A stretch of DNA of 64,000 nt from Pandoraea cepalis (lineage in GTDB: Bacteria > Pseudomonadota > Gammaproteobacteria > Burkholderiales > Burkholderiaceae). Shown in pieces: positions 56,368 to 64,000 of the stretch. The notes under the pieces were generated by a model. That model was not told the DNA's origin and did not search any database. It worked only from the letters and a program-made list of their open reading frames with translations. The stretch's first letter is position 1. Every line of letters begins with the position of its first letter. Both the position numbers and the translations under genes were made by a program. The stretch spans positions 124,001-188,000 of the forward strand of contig NZ_CABPSL010000003.1 in the NCBI RefSeq assembly GCF_902459665.1, written 5' to 3'.

Positions 56368-57906
56368 TCAGCCGAACAGGCCATGCAAGTACCACGCGGC
56401 ATCCGCCCCATTCACGGGCCGCTCGCGAAACACCCACAGCAACGCCCCCGTGATATCGGCCGCAATGAAGTAGTCGCGCGTGACGGTGCCTGGCTCCCAC
56501 CAGCCGGCTTCGATACGCTCAGGACCGCTCATCAGTTGTAGCGGCCCCTGCCGCCACGGACGCTCCTGACGCACGCCGAGGCGTTGCGGCACATCGAGCA
56601 GCCATGCCGGGCGCGGCGGCAACAGGGACTCGCCATCGGGCCGATGACGGACCGCGCCGGACATCGTGCCGTGGGAGGCATGGGAAGGATTGCCGGACGC
56701 CCCATACGGCACGCTGACGAACGCCGCCTCGGGCCGGTGATCGCCACGCACCTGCAAACGCCGCACGTGCTCGTCGCCCAACCGCGCCGCCACACGCTCC
56801 ATCAGTTGCACAAAATCCTGCCGGGCGCGGCCCGGCTCCGGCAGGAGCGAGCCGCTTTGCGGCACATGGGGCGCCGTCTGCGTGACATCGAGCCGCAACG
56901 TCAGCACCGGGGCCACCAGTGGCGAGCGGGCCAGCCGCTCCTTGCACAACGACAGCAAGTGCGCGGGCGCCGCACTCGCTTCGGCAAGACGGATGTCGAA
57001 ACGCGTCGGTGCCAGCGTTTGCCGCCCAAGCGGCTCATGCTCGAGCACCAGCGCGAGCGCGCGCGTGGCCAGTTGCCCGGCGGCCAGCCATCCCGTGAGT
57101 TGGGCGAGCAGACGGCGCAGACCGAAGAGCAGCACGTCCACGTCATGCGTGAGCGACGGCAGCGGCAGCACCGCCTCGAAATGGGGCGGGGCGCGATACC
57201 AGGCGGGGGCTTCCGGCGTCTCGCCATAGGCCCGGGAAAGCGCAGCGGGCAGTTCTGCACCGCAGCGGCGCCTCACACCCGCCGCAGGCAGCGCGCGCAG
57301 TTCGCCCAACGTCGCACAGCCGATTTGCGCAAGCCAGTCGAGCCACGGCTGCGCCTCGGGCAACAAGGCGACCGAGCGGGAATCGAGGGATTGCGGCAGC
57401 GTCATCGGCGTCGGTGGTGTCGGTGGCAACCGCAGCGACCCACAAGGAGTACCGGCACGCGCGAGCAACGCCGCCGCGCTGGCCGTGGCGGCAAGGCCCA
57501 ACGACGCCCGGTGCCCGAGCGCCTCGGCACTCTCAAACACCTGCGCCGCCAGCGATGCCAGACCGCCAAACAGACGCAGGCTCGGTGCCACGTCGATCAG
57601 CACGCATTGTGGCGAGGCGATCGCAACGTCGGGGCCGAAGCGCAGCAAGGCCAGCGCCAGCGCCTCGAGCGCGACCGTCTCGGCCGCTTCGTCGCGATCG
57701 TGGAATCGTGCCTGCGGCAATAGCGCCAGCACGCCGCCACGGCGCATGCCGGGTTGCACGCCGGCTGCCTGCGCCGCCTCACTCGCCTGCCAGACACGCG
57801 ACTGCGCCAGCACGACCGTTGTGTCGGTCAGCGTGTCAGCCGGTGTGAGCGGAGAGGCGATCTCGAGCGCCAGATAGGGCAGATGCAGGGCGATCCAGCA
57901 AGCCAT
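56368..57906 (-). CDS. imuB: ImuB, inactive Y-family polymerase-like hub of the mutasome
   Basis: A 512-residue protein with a Y-family-polymerase fold (MACWIALHLPYLALEIASPL, VLIDVAPSLRLFGG, ALLARAGTPCGSL). The catalytic acidic residues of true DinB proteins are not conserved (VLIDVAPSL, no SIDE motif). It bridges ImuA and DnaE2 and binds the beta clamp. The start MACWIALHLPYL is the conserved family N-terminus, which means its first 71 bases overlap the end of imuA in another frame. Confidence 0.9.
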   Translation of the reverse strand: MACWIALHLPYLALEIASPLTPADTLTDTTVVLAQSRVWQASEAAQAAGVQPGMRRGGVLALLPQARFHDRDEAAETVALEALALALLRFGPDVAIASPQCVLIDVAPSLRLFGGLASLAAQVFESAEALGHRASLGLAATASAAALLARAGTPCGSLRLPPTPPTPMTLPQSLDSRSVALLPEAQPWLDWLAQIGCATLGELRALPAAGVRRRCGAELPAALSRAYGETPEAPAWYRAPPHFEAVLPLPSLTHDVDVLLFGLRRLLAQLTGWLAAGQLATRALALVLEHEPLGRQTLAPTRFDIRLAEASAAPAHLLSLCKERLARSPLVAPVLTLRLDVTQTAPHVPQSGSLLPEPGRARQDFVQLMERVAARLGDEHVRRLQVRGDHRPEAAFVSVPYGASGNPSHASHGTMSGAVRHRPDGESLLPPRPAWLLDVPQRLGVRQERPWRQGPLQLMSGPERIEAGWWEPGTVTRDYFIAADITGALLWVFRERPVNGADAAWYLHGLFG

Positions 57907-58705
57907 GCGAGACTCCGGAAACAGAAACCAAAGGCACCGTGGACGGTGTGGACGAAGGTACCGGACCAGGCCCGACAGGCCCCGGCCGCGCATCGTCGGC
58001 CGCGCCCGTCACCGGTTGCGAGACATGCGCATACGGCGCGGGCAACGTCAGCCAGAGCGGTTCGAGACGCGGCGGTCCCCGCCGCTTGTGAAACTGCACG
58101 CCGAGACGACTCCCCGGCCCAACGGCAAGCCCCAGCCGCAACGGTGCCGCCGAGGCGGTCGCGACGGCGGCGGGCCCTCGCACCACCCAGGTCAGCGTCT
58201 CGCCGCCACCGGCCGCGACCTGAAGCCGCCGGATCTGCTCGGGCGTCGCGGCCGGAAGCCAGGTGAGCACCGCCCCGCAGCACGCGCTTTTGAGGGCCTG
58301 CTCGGCACACCAGAGCATGTCGCGATCCTCCGCCTTCAGGCCGCGTGTGCCGCGCGCCCGGGGCGCCTGACGTGCCGGACTCACCGGACGCATCACGACA
58401 CTGAGCCAGCGTAGATCGATGCCCCATCCCGCCAGTGCCGGGGCATATGGCAGCATCGGCGGCGCAATCACCATCACCGGCTGGCCCGCCTGCGTGAGAT
58501 CGCGTAGCGCCGGGGCCAGCAACCGCCATTCACCGATGCCCGGACGCTCGCTCAGCAACTCCGTCACCGCACCATGCGGCCACCCGGCGCCGGGCAGCTC
58601 GGCGTCCAGCGCGGCAAAACCCGTGGTGTGGCCAGCACGGTGGCAATGCGCCAGTTCACTGGCGCGCCACAGCCCGGCAGGCAAAGAGGAAAGTGGCAGG
58701 GTCAT
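57836..58705 (-). CDS. imuA: ImuA, RecA/SulA-like partner of the mutasome
   Basis: A 289-residue protein with the ImuA N-terminus (GLWRASELAHCHRAGHTTGF, PGAGWPHGAVTELLSERPGI), a RecA-like core (RLLAPALRDLTQAGQPVMVI) and a low-complexity Pro/Ser/Val-rich tail. It is the first gene of the SOS-controlled imuA-imuB-dnaE2 cassette. ATG 58705 lies 15 bases after a perfect LexA box. An in-frame extension upstream would run through that box and is rejected. The tail overlaps imuB by 71 bases. Confidence 0.88.
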   Translation of the reverse strand: MTLPLSSLPAGLWRASELAHCHRAGHTTGFAALDAELPGAGWPHGAVTELLSERPGIGEWRLLAPALRDLTQAGQPVMVIAPPMLPYAPALAGWGIDLRWLSVVMRPVSPARQAPRARGTRGLKAEDRDMLWCAEQALKSACCGAVLTWLPAATPEQIRRLQVAAGGGETLTWVVRGPAAVATASAAPLRLGLAVGPGSRLGVQFHKRRGPPRLEPLWLTLPAPYAHVSQPVTGAADDARPGPVGPGPVPSSTPSTVPLVSVSGVSHGLLDRPASALSGARDRLSAHTG

Positions 58706-58720
58706 CGCGCACCCAAAATA

Positions 58721-58736
58721 CTGTATGAATGTACAG
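58721..58736. promoter_or_regulatory. LexA-binding SOS box of the imuA operon
   Basis: CTGTATGAATGTACAG is a perfect CTGT-N8-ACAG palindrome, 15 bases upstream of the imuA start and inside the 148-base region shared with divergent mntH. Confidence 0.92.
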
Positions 58737-58853
58737 TATAGCAGTTCATCTGCCACCGCCGTGATATCCGTGACCTTGCTGCCGCCATGATCGCGCTTGC
58801 GGGCAGGCGCCGGCCCGGCTACCGTTGGCGTCATCGACCGATCTCCTTTTCTC

Positions 58854-60164
58854 ATGCCGCTGCCGACCACCGCCACTGCGCCCTTCTGTCCTTCCGAAGT
58901 CAAAGGCAGCATCGTCATTGACGCGCGCGAACCCCGCTGGATCAAACTCAAGCGTTTTGCCGGCCCGGGCCTGCTCGTCGCCATCGGCTATATGGACCCC
59001 GGCAACTGGGCGACGGACATCCAGGCCGGATCGCAATTCGGCTATTCGCTGCTCTGGGTGGTGGCGCTCTCCAGCCTTGCCGCCATCTTTCTCCAGATGC
59101 TCGCTGCCCGGCTGGGACTGGTCGCCGGGCGCGACCTCGCGCAGGCGAGCTACGAGCGCTACGGGCGGGCGGGACGACTCGTCCAGTGGATCACCGCCGA
59201 GATCTCGATCGTCGCCTGCGATATCGCCGAAGTCCTGGGCTGTGCGCTCGCCTTCAAGCTATTGCTGGGGGTGCCGATCGCCTGGGGCATCGTCCTCACC
59301 GCGCTCGACACGATGATCGTGCTCGGCCTGCAGGGCAAAGGCTTCCGTCAGATCGAAGCCATCGTCTTCGGCTTGATCGGCACGATGGCGCTGTGCTTCG
59401 TCGCGCAAGTGACCATGATGCCGCCCGATTGGCATGCGGTGGTCGCCGGTCTTGTGCCGGGTGCGCCCAGCCACGACCGGCACGATGCCCTCGTGCTGGC
59501 GCTCGGCATCGTCGGTGCCACGATCATGCCGCACAATCTGTACCTGCATTCGTCGGTCGTGCAGACGCGGCGGGTGGTCGGCGGCAAACGCGGCGACGTG
59601 CGCGACACCCTCGCGCTGGTGCGCATCGACACATGGGTCTCGCTCGCGCTCGCCATGTGCGTGAATGCGGCCATTCTGATACTGGCGGGTTCGGTATTTC
59701 ACGCCAGCGGCCAGACCAACGTCACCGATATCGAGCAGGCATATCGGCTCATCACGCCGCTTGCGGGCGGCGCCGCGGCCTTTCTGTTCGGCATCGCCCT
59801 GCTTGCGTCGGGACAAAGTTCCACGCTCACCGGGACGATCGCCGGGCAAGTCATCATGGACGGATTTCTGCACGCCCGGATCCCCTGCTATCAGCGTCGT
59901 CTGATCACGCGCGGGCTGGCGCTCGTGCCCGCGCTGATCGGCGTGCTGTGGCTCGGCGACGGCGCCGTGGGCAAGCTGCTGGTGTGGAGTCAGGTGCTGC
60001 TCAGTCTGCAACTGCCGTTCGCCATGTGGCCGCTCATCCGCTCGGTGAGCGACCCGCGCGTGATGAACGGCAACACGCTCGGGCGTCCCGCACAGGCGCT
60101 CGCGTGGGGCCTCTTCGCGGTCATCACCGCCACCAACCTGCTGCTCATCGTCGGGCTGGACTGA
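58854..60164 (+). CDS. mntH: Nramp-family divalent metal (Mn2+/Fe2+) transporter
   Basis: A 436-residue inner-membrane proton-coupled importer with 11 hydrophobic segments. Metal-site motifs are present: GYMDPGNWATD (Asp48, Asn51) in TM1 and IMPHNLYLHSSVVQTR in TM6. It also has the consensus transport loop GQSSTLTGTIAGQVIMDGFL. It imports Mn2+ and possibly Fe2+. ATG 58854 is chosen, with CTCCTTTTCTC ahead and no strong ribosome site; an in-frame start 19 codons upstream would fall at the edge of the divergent promoter. It is divergent from the SOS operon, but shared control is not evident. Confidence 0.88.
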   Translation: MPLPTTATAPFCPSEVKGSIVIDAREPRWIKLKRFAGPGLLVAIGYMDPGNWATDIQAGSQFGYSLLWVVALSSLAAIFLQMLAARLGLVAGRDLAQASYERYGRAGRLVQWITAEISIVACDIAEVLGCALAFKLLLGVPIAWGIVLTALDTMIVLGLQGKGFRQIEAIVFGLIGTMALCFVAQVTMMPPDWHAVVAGLVPGAPSHDRHDALVLALGIVGATIMPHNLYLHSSVVQTRRVVGGKRGDVRDTLALVRIDTWVSLALAMCVNAAILILAGSVFHASGQTNVTDIEQAYRLITPLAGGAAAFLFGIALLASGQSSTLTGTIAGQVIMDGFLHARIPCYQRRLITRGLALVPALIGVLWLGDGAVGKLLVWSQVLLSLQLPFAMWPLIRSVSDPRVMNGNTLGRPAQALAWGLFAVITATNLLLIVGLD

Positions 60165-60222
60165 GGTCGCGCAAACGGCGACGCGACGCGCGTTAGCGTC
60201 ATCGTCGCCATGGCCGCCGGCT

Positions 60223-60699
60223 TTACAGCCCGAGTTCGGTCAATCCCGGATGATCGTCGGGACGGCGTCCCTGCGGCCAATGGAACAGGCGCTCGCCTTC
60301 GGTGATGCGCGAGTCGTTGATGCTGGCATGGCGCTCAGCCATGAGCCCTTGCGCGTCGAACGCCCAGTTTTCGTTGCCATACGAACGGAACCAACTGCCC
60401 GAATCGTCTCGCCATTCGTAAGCGAACCGCACCGCGATGCGATTCTCGGTAAACGCCCACAGTTCCTTGATTAGCCGGTAGTCGAGTTCGCGTTGCCATT
60501 TACGCGTCAGGAATTCGACGATCTGCTCACGGCCACGCGGAAATTCGGCCCGATTGCGCCAGCGGCTGTCGACCGTATAGGCCAACGCAACCCGCGCAGG
60601 ATCGCGCGAGTTCCAGCCGTCCTCGGCCATACGAATCTTCTGAATTGCAGTCTCACGCGTGAATGGCGGAAACGGCGGGCGGGCTTCACTGTCGGCCAT
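60223..60699 (-). CDS. DUF1348 (SnoaL/NTF2-like) family protein
   Basis: A 158-residue cytosolic protein with the DUF1348 signature throughout: [63 protein letters not shown] and [10 protein letters not shown]. The fold is a cone-shaped NTF2-like pocket; the function is unknown. The ATG has AGGAGTG eight bases upstream. It stands alone between mntH (convergent) and an empty spacer. Confidence 0.85.
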   Translation of the reverse strand: MADSEARPPFPPFTRETAIQKIRMAEDGWNSRDPARVALAYTVDSRWRNRAEFPRGREQIVEFLTRKWQRELDYRLIKELWAFTENRIAVRFAYEWRDDSGSWFRSYGNENWAFDAQGLMAERHASINDSRITEGERLFHWPQGRRPDDHPGLTELGL

Positions 60700-61106
60700 G
60701 ACAACACTCCTATCGAAAGTACGAGGGGAAAGCCGTGCGAGTGTATCGCCAAGCTGCGCTTGGCGCTTGGCGCAGCGGCGCGCATACCTCTGTCGACGCA
60801 CCAACACGACGACGAGTCGTTCCGCCAGAACGGCCTGACCGTAGCCGGCGACATCCACCAGGTCAGTCCGGCCAAGCTGCGCGAGATCTTCGGGGACGAG
60901 GCGATGGGTTGCCCACCGCGCGCCCCGGGCGGCGCGCATCTGTGCAGACGCCCGCTTGTCGCCTATAGTAATAGCGCATCATCTGGACCGATAGCGACAC
61001 CGCGTCTCAATGCGGGACGATAACGTCTGACGGCACGCACGACCGATCGCGACGCGTGTTCCGTCGGCCTGCACGCAACATTGGCAGGCTTCGTTCGGGA
61101 GTCATC
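60700..61106. other. 407-base spacer without a supported gene
   Basis: The plus strand has an open stretch (60750-61000) and the minus strand an extension of the DUF1348 frame, but neither resembles a known protein or has a start with a ribosome site. GGGAG near 61098 belongs to the following gene. Confidence 0.5.
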
Positions 61107-61571
61107 ATGGTCCGCCGCTTCACTTCCCCCGCCACGGCATTCCTTGCCACCGGCCTGCTTGCACTGTCGTCGTTCGCCCATGCGGACCCGATGCATCTCT
61201 CCGATATCCAGAGTGCCAACGGTCAGCAACTCAGTGTCGACGAATTGCGTACGCTCATGCCCGGCGCGCACATCACCCACCTCGCCAACAACGGCAGTAC
61301 GCGCAAATGGATCAACGACACCAATGGGTCGCTCAATGCCACGAGCGACAACAAGGGCAGCATCGGGTCGGGTAGCCGCGCGAACCAGGTCGCTCACGCC
61401 ACCGGCACGTGGTCGGTCAACGGCAACGGATCGTATTGCGTGAACCTCGAATGGCGCGCGATGACCGAGAACTGGTGCCGCTTCATGTTCAAGGTCGGTG
61501 ACAAATACTACGGTGTGACCTCGCTCGCCAACGGCGCGGCGCTCGCCACCGAGTTCAGAATCGAGAAATAG
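61107..61571 (+). CDS. Secreted DUF995-like protein
   Basis: A 154-residue protein with a Sec signal (cleavage near AHA, residue ~27). The body begins LSVDELRTLMPGAHITHLAN and ends with an aromatic/Cys-rich section, GTWSVNGNGSYCVNLEWRAM then ENWCRFMFKVGDKYYGV. This resembles DUF995 proteins of proteobacteria, which are periplasmic with unknown role. GGGAG lies about seven bases before the ATG. It is monocistronic with a hairpin downstream. Confidence 0.65.
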   Translation: MVRRFTSPATAFLATGLLALSSFAHADPMHLSDIQSANGQQLSVDELRTLMPGAHITHLANNGSTRKWINDTNGSLNATSDNKGSIGSGSRANQVAHATGTWSVNGNGSYCVNLEWRAMTENWCRFMFKVGDKYYGVTSLANGAALATEFRIEK

Positions 61572-61630
61572 ACACGTTCCGCCGGGGTACGGCGAAAGCG
61601 AAGGATGAAAGGGCCCGACATTAACGACAA

Positions 61631-61660
61631 AGCCCGCCAAAGTGGCGGGCTTGCACTCGC
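61631..61660 (+). terminator. Hairpin after the DUF995-like gene
   Basis: AGCCCGCCA-aag-TGGCGGGCT is a perfect 9-bp stem, 60 bases past the stop; the following T-run is weak. Confidence 0.6.
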
Positions 61661-61814
61661 CAACCCCGAAACCGCAGGGATTGGCATCCGGACTCATGGT
61701 TGGGCGCCGTCGCACGCCATCGCATGGATGACGGGGATCGCCCGCTGTGACGATCGACTTGCCTGATTGCGCCAGCGACGACCGTTCGTCCGGAGGGACT
61801 TGCTACAAACTTGA

Positions 61815-61955
61815 TTAGTAACCGGCGGTTTCGAGCGCGCGGATACGTTGTTCCAGCTCAATGATGTCCTTCGACTCAGCCAGGAACGCTTCGCGACGAC
61901 GACGCTCAGCCGTTTCAAACCAAGTGTTCACGACTTCAAACAGGGCGGCAACCAT
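61815..61955 (-). CDS. DUF3563 micro-protein
   Basis: A 46-residue protein, MVAALFEVVNTWFETAERRR followed by a second amphipathic part ending IELEQRIRALETAGY. This is the pattern of the DUF3563 family known from Burkholderiaceae: a short hydrophobic/aromatic start, a basic patch and a coiled-coil-like end with RALET.GY. GGAG lies seven bases before the ATG. An ATG seven codons earlier (MNWRNIM) is in frame but would place the ribosome site inside the gene. The function is unknown. Confidence 0.8.
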   Translation of the reverse strand: MVAALFEVVNTWFETAERRRREAFLAESKDIIELEQRIRALETAGY

Positions 61956-62265
61956 GATGTTTCTCCAATTCATTTAGTGTGCTGCATTGCAGCAGTGCTT
62001 CGCATTGTATAGGGTTTTCCCGTTAAGGGTTAGCCCCTATTTGCGAAAAACATCAAAAATCTGCTATAGGCTCACTTCGAATCCAGTCAATTCGTGAAAA
62101 TTATATTTAAAATCAAATACATATTTGGCTGTCGACGTAACGCAACACCCGCTGCGGCATGCTGTCGCAGTGGGCGAATCAAAATTCAGGAAACAAAAAA
62201 AGCGCCGTCATTGCGGCGCGTCATAGGGGATATCGGGCGTCAGCCGGTCATGTCGGCTTCATGTG
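61956..62265. other. AT-rich spacer upstream of the DUF3563 gene and downstream of cueR
   Basis: This 310-base stretch is distinctly AT-rich between 61985 and 62130. On the minus strand TATACAAT near 62005 could be the -10 of the DUF3563 gene. The cueR terminator lies at 62194-62220. No gene seen. Confidence 0.5.
62194..62220 (-). terminator. Rho-independent terminator of the copA-EEP-cueR group
   Basis: On the minus strand GCGCCG-caatga-CGGCGC is followed by a run of seven T and then GTTT, 45 bases after the cueR stop. Confidence 0.85.
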
Positions 62266-62829
62266 TTAGGACTGGGGGACGTGACGGATCTGCCCCTCGC
62301 TGTCACTGACCGAGCCGCCTGCCGACGCCGGGGCATCGGTGCCGGTCGCGGCGTCTGAGGCTGTGGCCGACTGCGCCGGACCGCACGACGCTATCGCGCT
62401 CGCGAAACGCGCCCCCTTGCCGCCCAGGTCACCGGGAAGTTCAGCGGCAGCGATCCCCTCGAGTATCGGGCAGTCTGGACGATCATCACCGTGACAGTGC
62501 ATGGCGAGATGAGAGAGCGTGTCGCGCATGGCCACCAATTCACCGATGCGCTGGTTGAGTTCATCGACATGGGTTTGCGCCAACGCCTTCACCTGCGCGC
62601 TGGATCGGTCTCGATCCTGCCATAGTGCCAGCAGTTGACGGATCTGATCGATCCCAAAACCCAGCCGCCTCGCCTGGCGAATGAAGCGAAGCAGATGGAG
62701 ATCCGGCTCGCCGTATCGCCGGTAACCCGCCTCGGAGCGGGGACTCGGGGGCATCAGGCCGATACTTTCGTAGTACCGGATCATCTTGGCCGTGACGCCG
62801 CTGGCCTGCGCCGCTTGTCCGATGTTCAT
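62266..62829 (-). CDS. cueR: MerR-family copper-responsive regulator CueR
   Basis: A 187-residue regulator with the MerR helix-turn-helix (MNIGQAAQASGVTAKMIRYY, ESIGLMPPSPRSE), a dimerisation helix, and the copper-binding loop Cys112-HGDDRPD-Cys120. Ser77 is present, as in Cu(I)/Ag(I)-sensing CueR. It activates copper efflux genes such as the nearby copA. The C-terminal ~50 residues are an extra Ala/Ser/Gly-rich low-complexity tail; family members usually end near residue 135. The start overlaps the stop of the upstream EEP gene by ATGA, so it is translated with that gene. Confidence 0.88.
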   Translation of the reverse strand: MNIGQAAQASGVTAKMIRYYESIGLMPPSPRSEAGYRRYGEPDLHLLRFIRQARRLGFGIDQIRQLLALWQDRDRSSAQVKALAQTHVDELNQRIGELVAMRDTLSHLAMHCHGDDRPDCPILEGIAAAELPGDLGGKGARFASAIASCGPAQSATASDAATGTDAPASAGGSVSDSEGQIRHVPQS

Positions 62830-63644
62830 GGCTGCCTCACTGGGGGGGACGAGGGTTGAACGACGGGGGTGGAGGAACCGTTCATCGTCCTGTTGGCGTC
62901 CGACGGCACAAGTCGAGCGCTGATCGGTGAATGATCGGAAATCCGTGACCAGGGACGCCCGTGTAAAACCTGCGCCCCTTCGATATGAAAGCCTCGTGCG
63001 TAAATGCGGTCAAGTCGCAAAAGCGGCAATCCGCTCGGAAAACTGCGCGCCGGACGCCCCCCGCGGTTCTGAAACACCTCGGTCAGCGCCAAGCGTTCCG
63101 CCAGCAACCGGTCCGCCTGATTGCTCCAGTCATTGAAGTCACCCGCGATAATCAACGGCGCATCGGCGGGAATGGCGTCGGCCACACGCTCCGTCAACAT
63201 TTCGAACTGGCGACGGCGACCGTGTCCGGCCAACGACAAATGCACACACAGGCAATGCAGCGGCTGCTTCAGACCCGGCACGGCAATCTCGCAGTGAAGC
63301 ATGCCGCGCTTCTCAAAACTATAGGTTGTGATGTCGTGGTTGTCCGACCTGACGATCGGATAACGGCTCAGAATCGCATTGCCATGATGCCCCTGTTCAT
63401 AGACGACATTGCGCCCATACGCGTGATCGCGCCACATGGCGCCGGCCAGAAACTCGTGTTGCGGCTGCACCGGCCAATTCCTGTGACGCACCGCATGCCC
63501 CTGATGCAGACCCTGCACTTCCTGCAGGAAGACCAGATCCGGCGCAAGCCCTTCCAAGCCGGCACGCAGTTCGTGAACACGCAGACGGTTGAATGCGGAA
63601 AAGCCCTTGTGGATGTTGTAACTCGCGATATGGAGGCTATTCAT
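62826..63644 (-). CDS. Endonuclease/exonuclease/phosphatase (EEP) family protein, YbhP-like
   Basis: A 272-residue protein with the DNase I-like fold motifs in order: SYNIHKG, LQEVQGLH (catalytic Glu), GNAILSRYPIV, CVHLSLAGHGRR, IIAGDFNDW, LDRIYARGF and ISDHSPISA (catalytic His). There is no signal peptide. The substrate (nucleic acid, lipid or phosphoester) cannot be told. A Pro/Ser/Val-rich tail follows the catalytic domain. It lies between copA and cueR on the same strand and overlaps cueR, an unusual passenger in a copper locus. Confidence 0.82.
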   Translation of the reverse strand: MNSLHIASYNIHKGFSAFNRLRVHELRAGLEGLAPDLVFLQEVQGLHQGHAVRHRNWPVQPQHEFLAGAMWRDHAYGRNVVYEQGHHGNAILSRYPIVRSDNHDITTYSFEKRGMLHCEIAVPGLKQPLHCLCVHLSLAGHGRRRQFEMLTERVADAIPADAPLIIAGDFNDWSNQADRLLAERLALTEVFQNRGGRPARSFPSGLPLLRLDRIYARGFHIEGAQVLHGRPWSRISDHSPISARLVPSDANRTMNGSSTPVVQPSSPPVRQP

Positions 63645-63818
63645 GTTCGGCAGGATTCATTCCGCGCCGGAAGGCAGACGATACCAATCAAATGATGCCG
63701 CTTTCGACGAATTTCAAGTCAATTAAAAATTCAGGCAACGCATCGGGCGGTCGCCGACCGCGCGTCCCCCTAACGAATTCATTATGCGCCGTTCGCCTTG
63801 TGCCCGGGCAAACCGCCC

Positions 63819-64000
63819 TCAAACACTGGCGCTGCGGGCCTCGCCAATCTTGGCGGCAGCACCGGCACTGACGTCTTGCGTCGCCGATGAACGCCAGCGC
63901 CGCAGCAGCAACGCGTTGCTCACCACACTCACGCTGCTGAGCGCCATCGCCGCCCCCGCAATCACCGGGCTCAACAGCCCGAACGCCGCCAGCGGAATCC
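63819..64000 (-). CDS. copA: Copper-translocating P-type ATPase, C-terminal end (rest outside window)
   Basis: The last 60 codons are visible: [20 protein letters not shown], then [15 protein letters not shown], which is the conserved last-membrane-helix motif ([15 protein letters not shown]) of Cu+-exporting P1B-ATPases, and a short polar tail to the stop. It pumps Cu(I) out of the cytosol. The gene runs leftwards toward the EEP gene and cueR, its likely regulator. The 174 bases between it and the EEP gene have no feature I can name. Confidence 0.85.
   Translation of the reverse strand, partial: IPLAAFGLLSPVIAGAAMALSSVSVVSNALLLRRWRSSATQDVSAGAAAKIGEARSASV

Noticed and set aside
57836-58984. 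Longer ImuA starting near 58984
   Set aside because: It would place the LexA box inside the coding region and overlap the mntH start; MTLPLSSLPAGLW is the natural N-terminus.
60493-61023. Open frame on the plus strand across the DUF1348 gene and the spacer
   Set aside because: No start with a ribosome site, no recognised domain, and its first part is antisense to a conserved gene.

Overview
The window reads as chromosomal DNA of a GC-rich beta-proteobacterium of the family Burkholderiaceae. Supporting signs are a Burkholderia-type trimeric porin, a DUF3563 micro-protein, a giant NAD-glutamate dehydrogenase, a monomeric NADP-isocitrate dehydrogenase, and an imuA-imuB-dnaE2 cassette under a LexA box. 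Pandoraea or a near relative is my best guess; this is inference from gene content, not a database match. Most of the window is core genome with dense, mostly well-recognised genes. No rRNA, CRISPR array, transposase or prophage was seen; there is one tRNA (Val, CAC).

Layout. 1-4.0 kb is the 3' tail of a large filamentous-haemagglutinin/CdiA-type gene. It is followed by a membrane immunity candidate, a displaced (orphan) CdiA C-terminal toxin module with its own related immunity gene, and further decayed FHA fragments around a lipoprotein gene. This is the most accessory-looking part, with AT-rich toxin and immunity segments. 4.2-8.1 kb holds an M20 peptidase/MFS transporter operon divergent from a LysR regulator. 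8.1-15.8 kb holds prpE, then mltD-gloB divergent from a methyltransferase-rnhA-dnaQ series (an order also known from E. coli), then tRNA-Val. 15.9-22.3 kb is a coherent redox locus: apbE, a membrane flavoreductase (PepSY-TM, flavodoxin, FNR), a DUF2271 periplasmic protein carrying an FMN-attachment-like motif, a small PepSY protein, and a divergent two-component system.

22.4-31.3 kb carries a secreted protein, monomeric icd, a TetR/metal-hydrolase pair, a 0.9-kb non-coding island of nested inverted and tandem repeats, a porin and an AzgA-type purine permease. 31.3-42.6 kb has GNAT/MocR, an MFS exporter, the 1695-residue glutamate dehydrogenase divergent from dbpA, and a lipoprotein. 42.6-47.0 kb looks like an acidic/D-amino-acid locus (LysR, D-amino-acid dehydrogenase-like oxidoreductase, GltI-like binding protein, Asp/Glu racemase). 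47.2-50.6 kb has cyclic-di-GMP (PAS-GGDEF-EAL) and HDOD-GAF signalling proteins. 51-52.4 kb has a second purine/xanthine-type permease.

52.4-58.8 kb is the SOS mutagenesis operon imuA-imuB-dnaE2, read leftwards from a perfect LexA box and running into an N-terminally truncated HigB and an intact-looking HigA. 58.8-64 kb has mntH, a DUF1348 protein, a secreted DUF995-like protein, the DUF3563 micro-gene, and a leftward copper group (copA C-terminus, an endonuclease/exonuclease/phosphatase-family gene, cueR).

The best candidates for something under-described are the orphan CDI module pair with glycine-rich membrane-active-looking toxins, the DUF2271/ApbE/PepSY electron-transfer locus whose ApbE lacks an export signal, and the palindromic repeat island at 27.7-28.6 kb.
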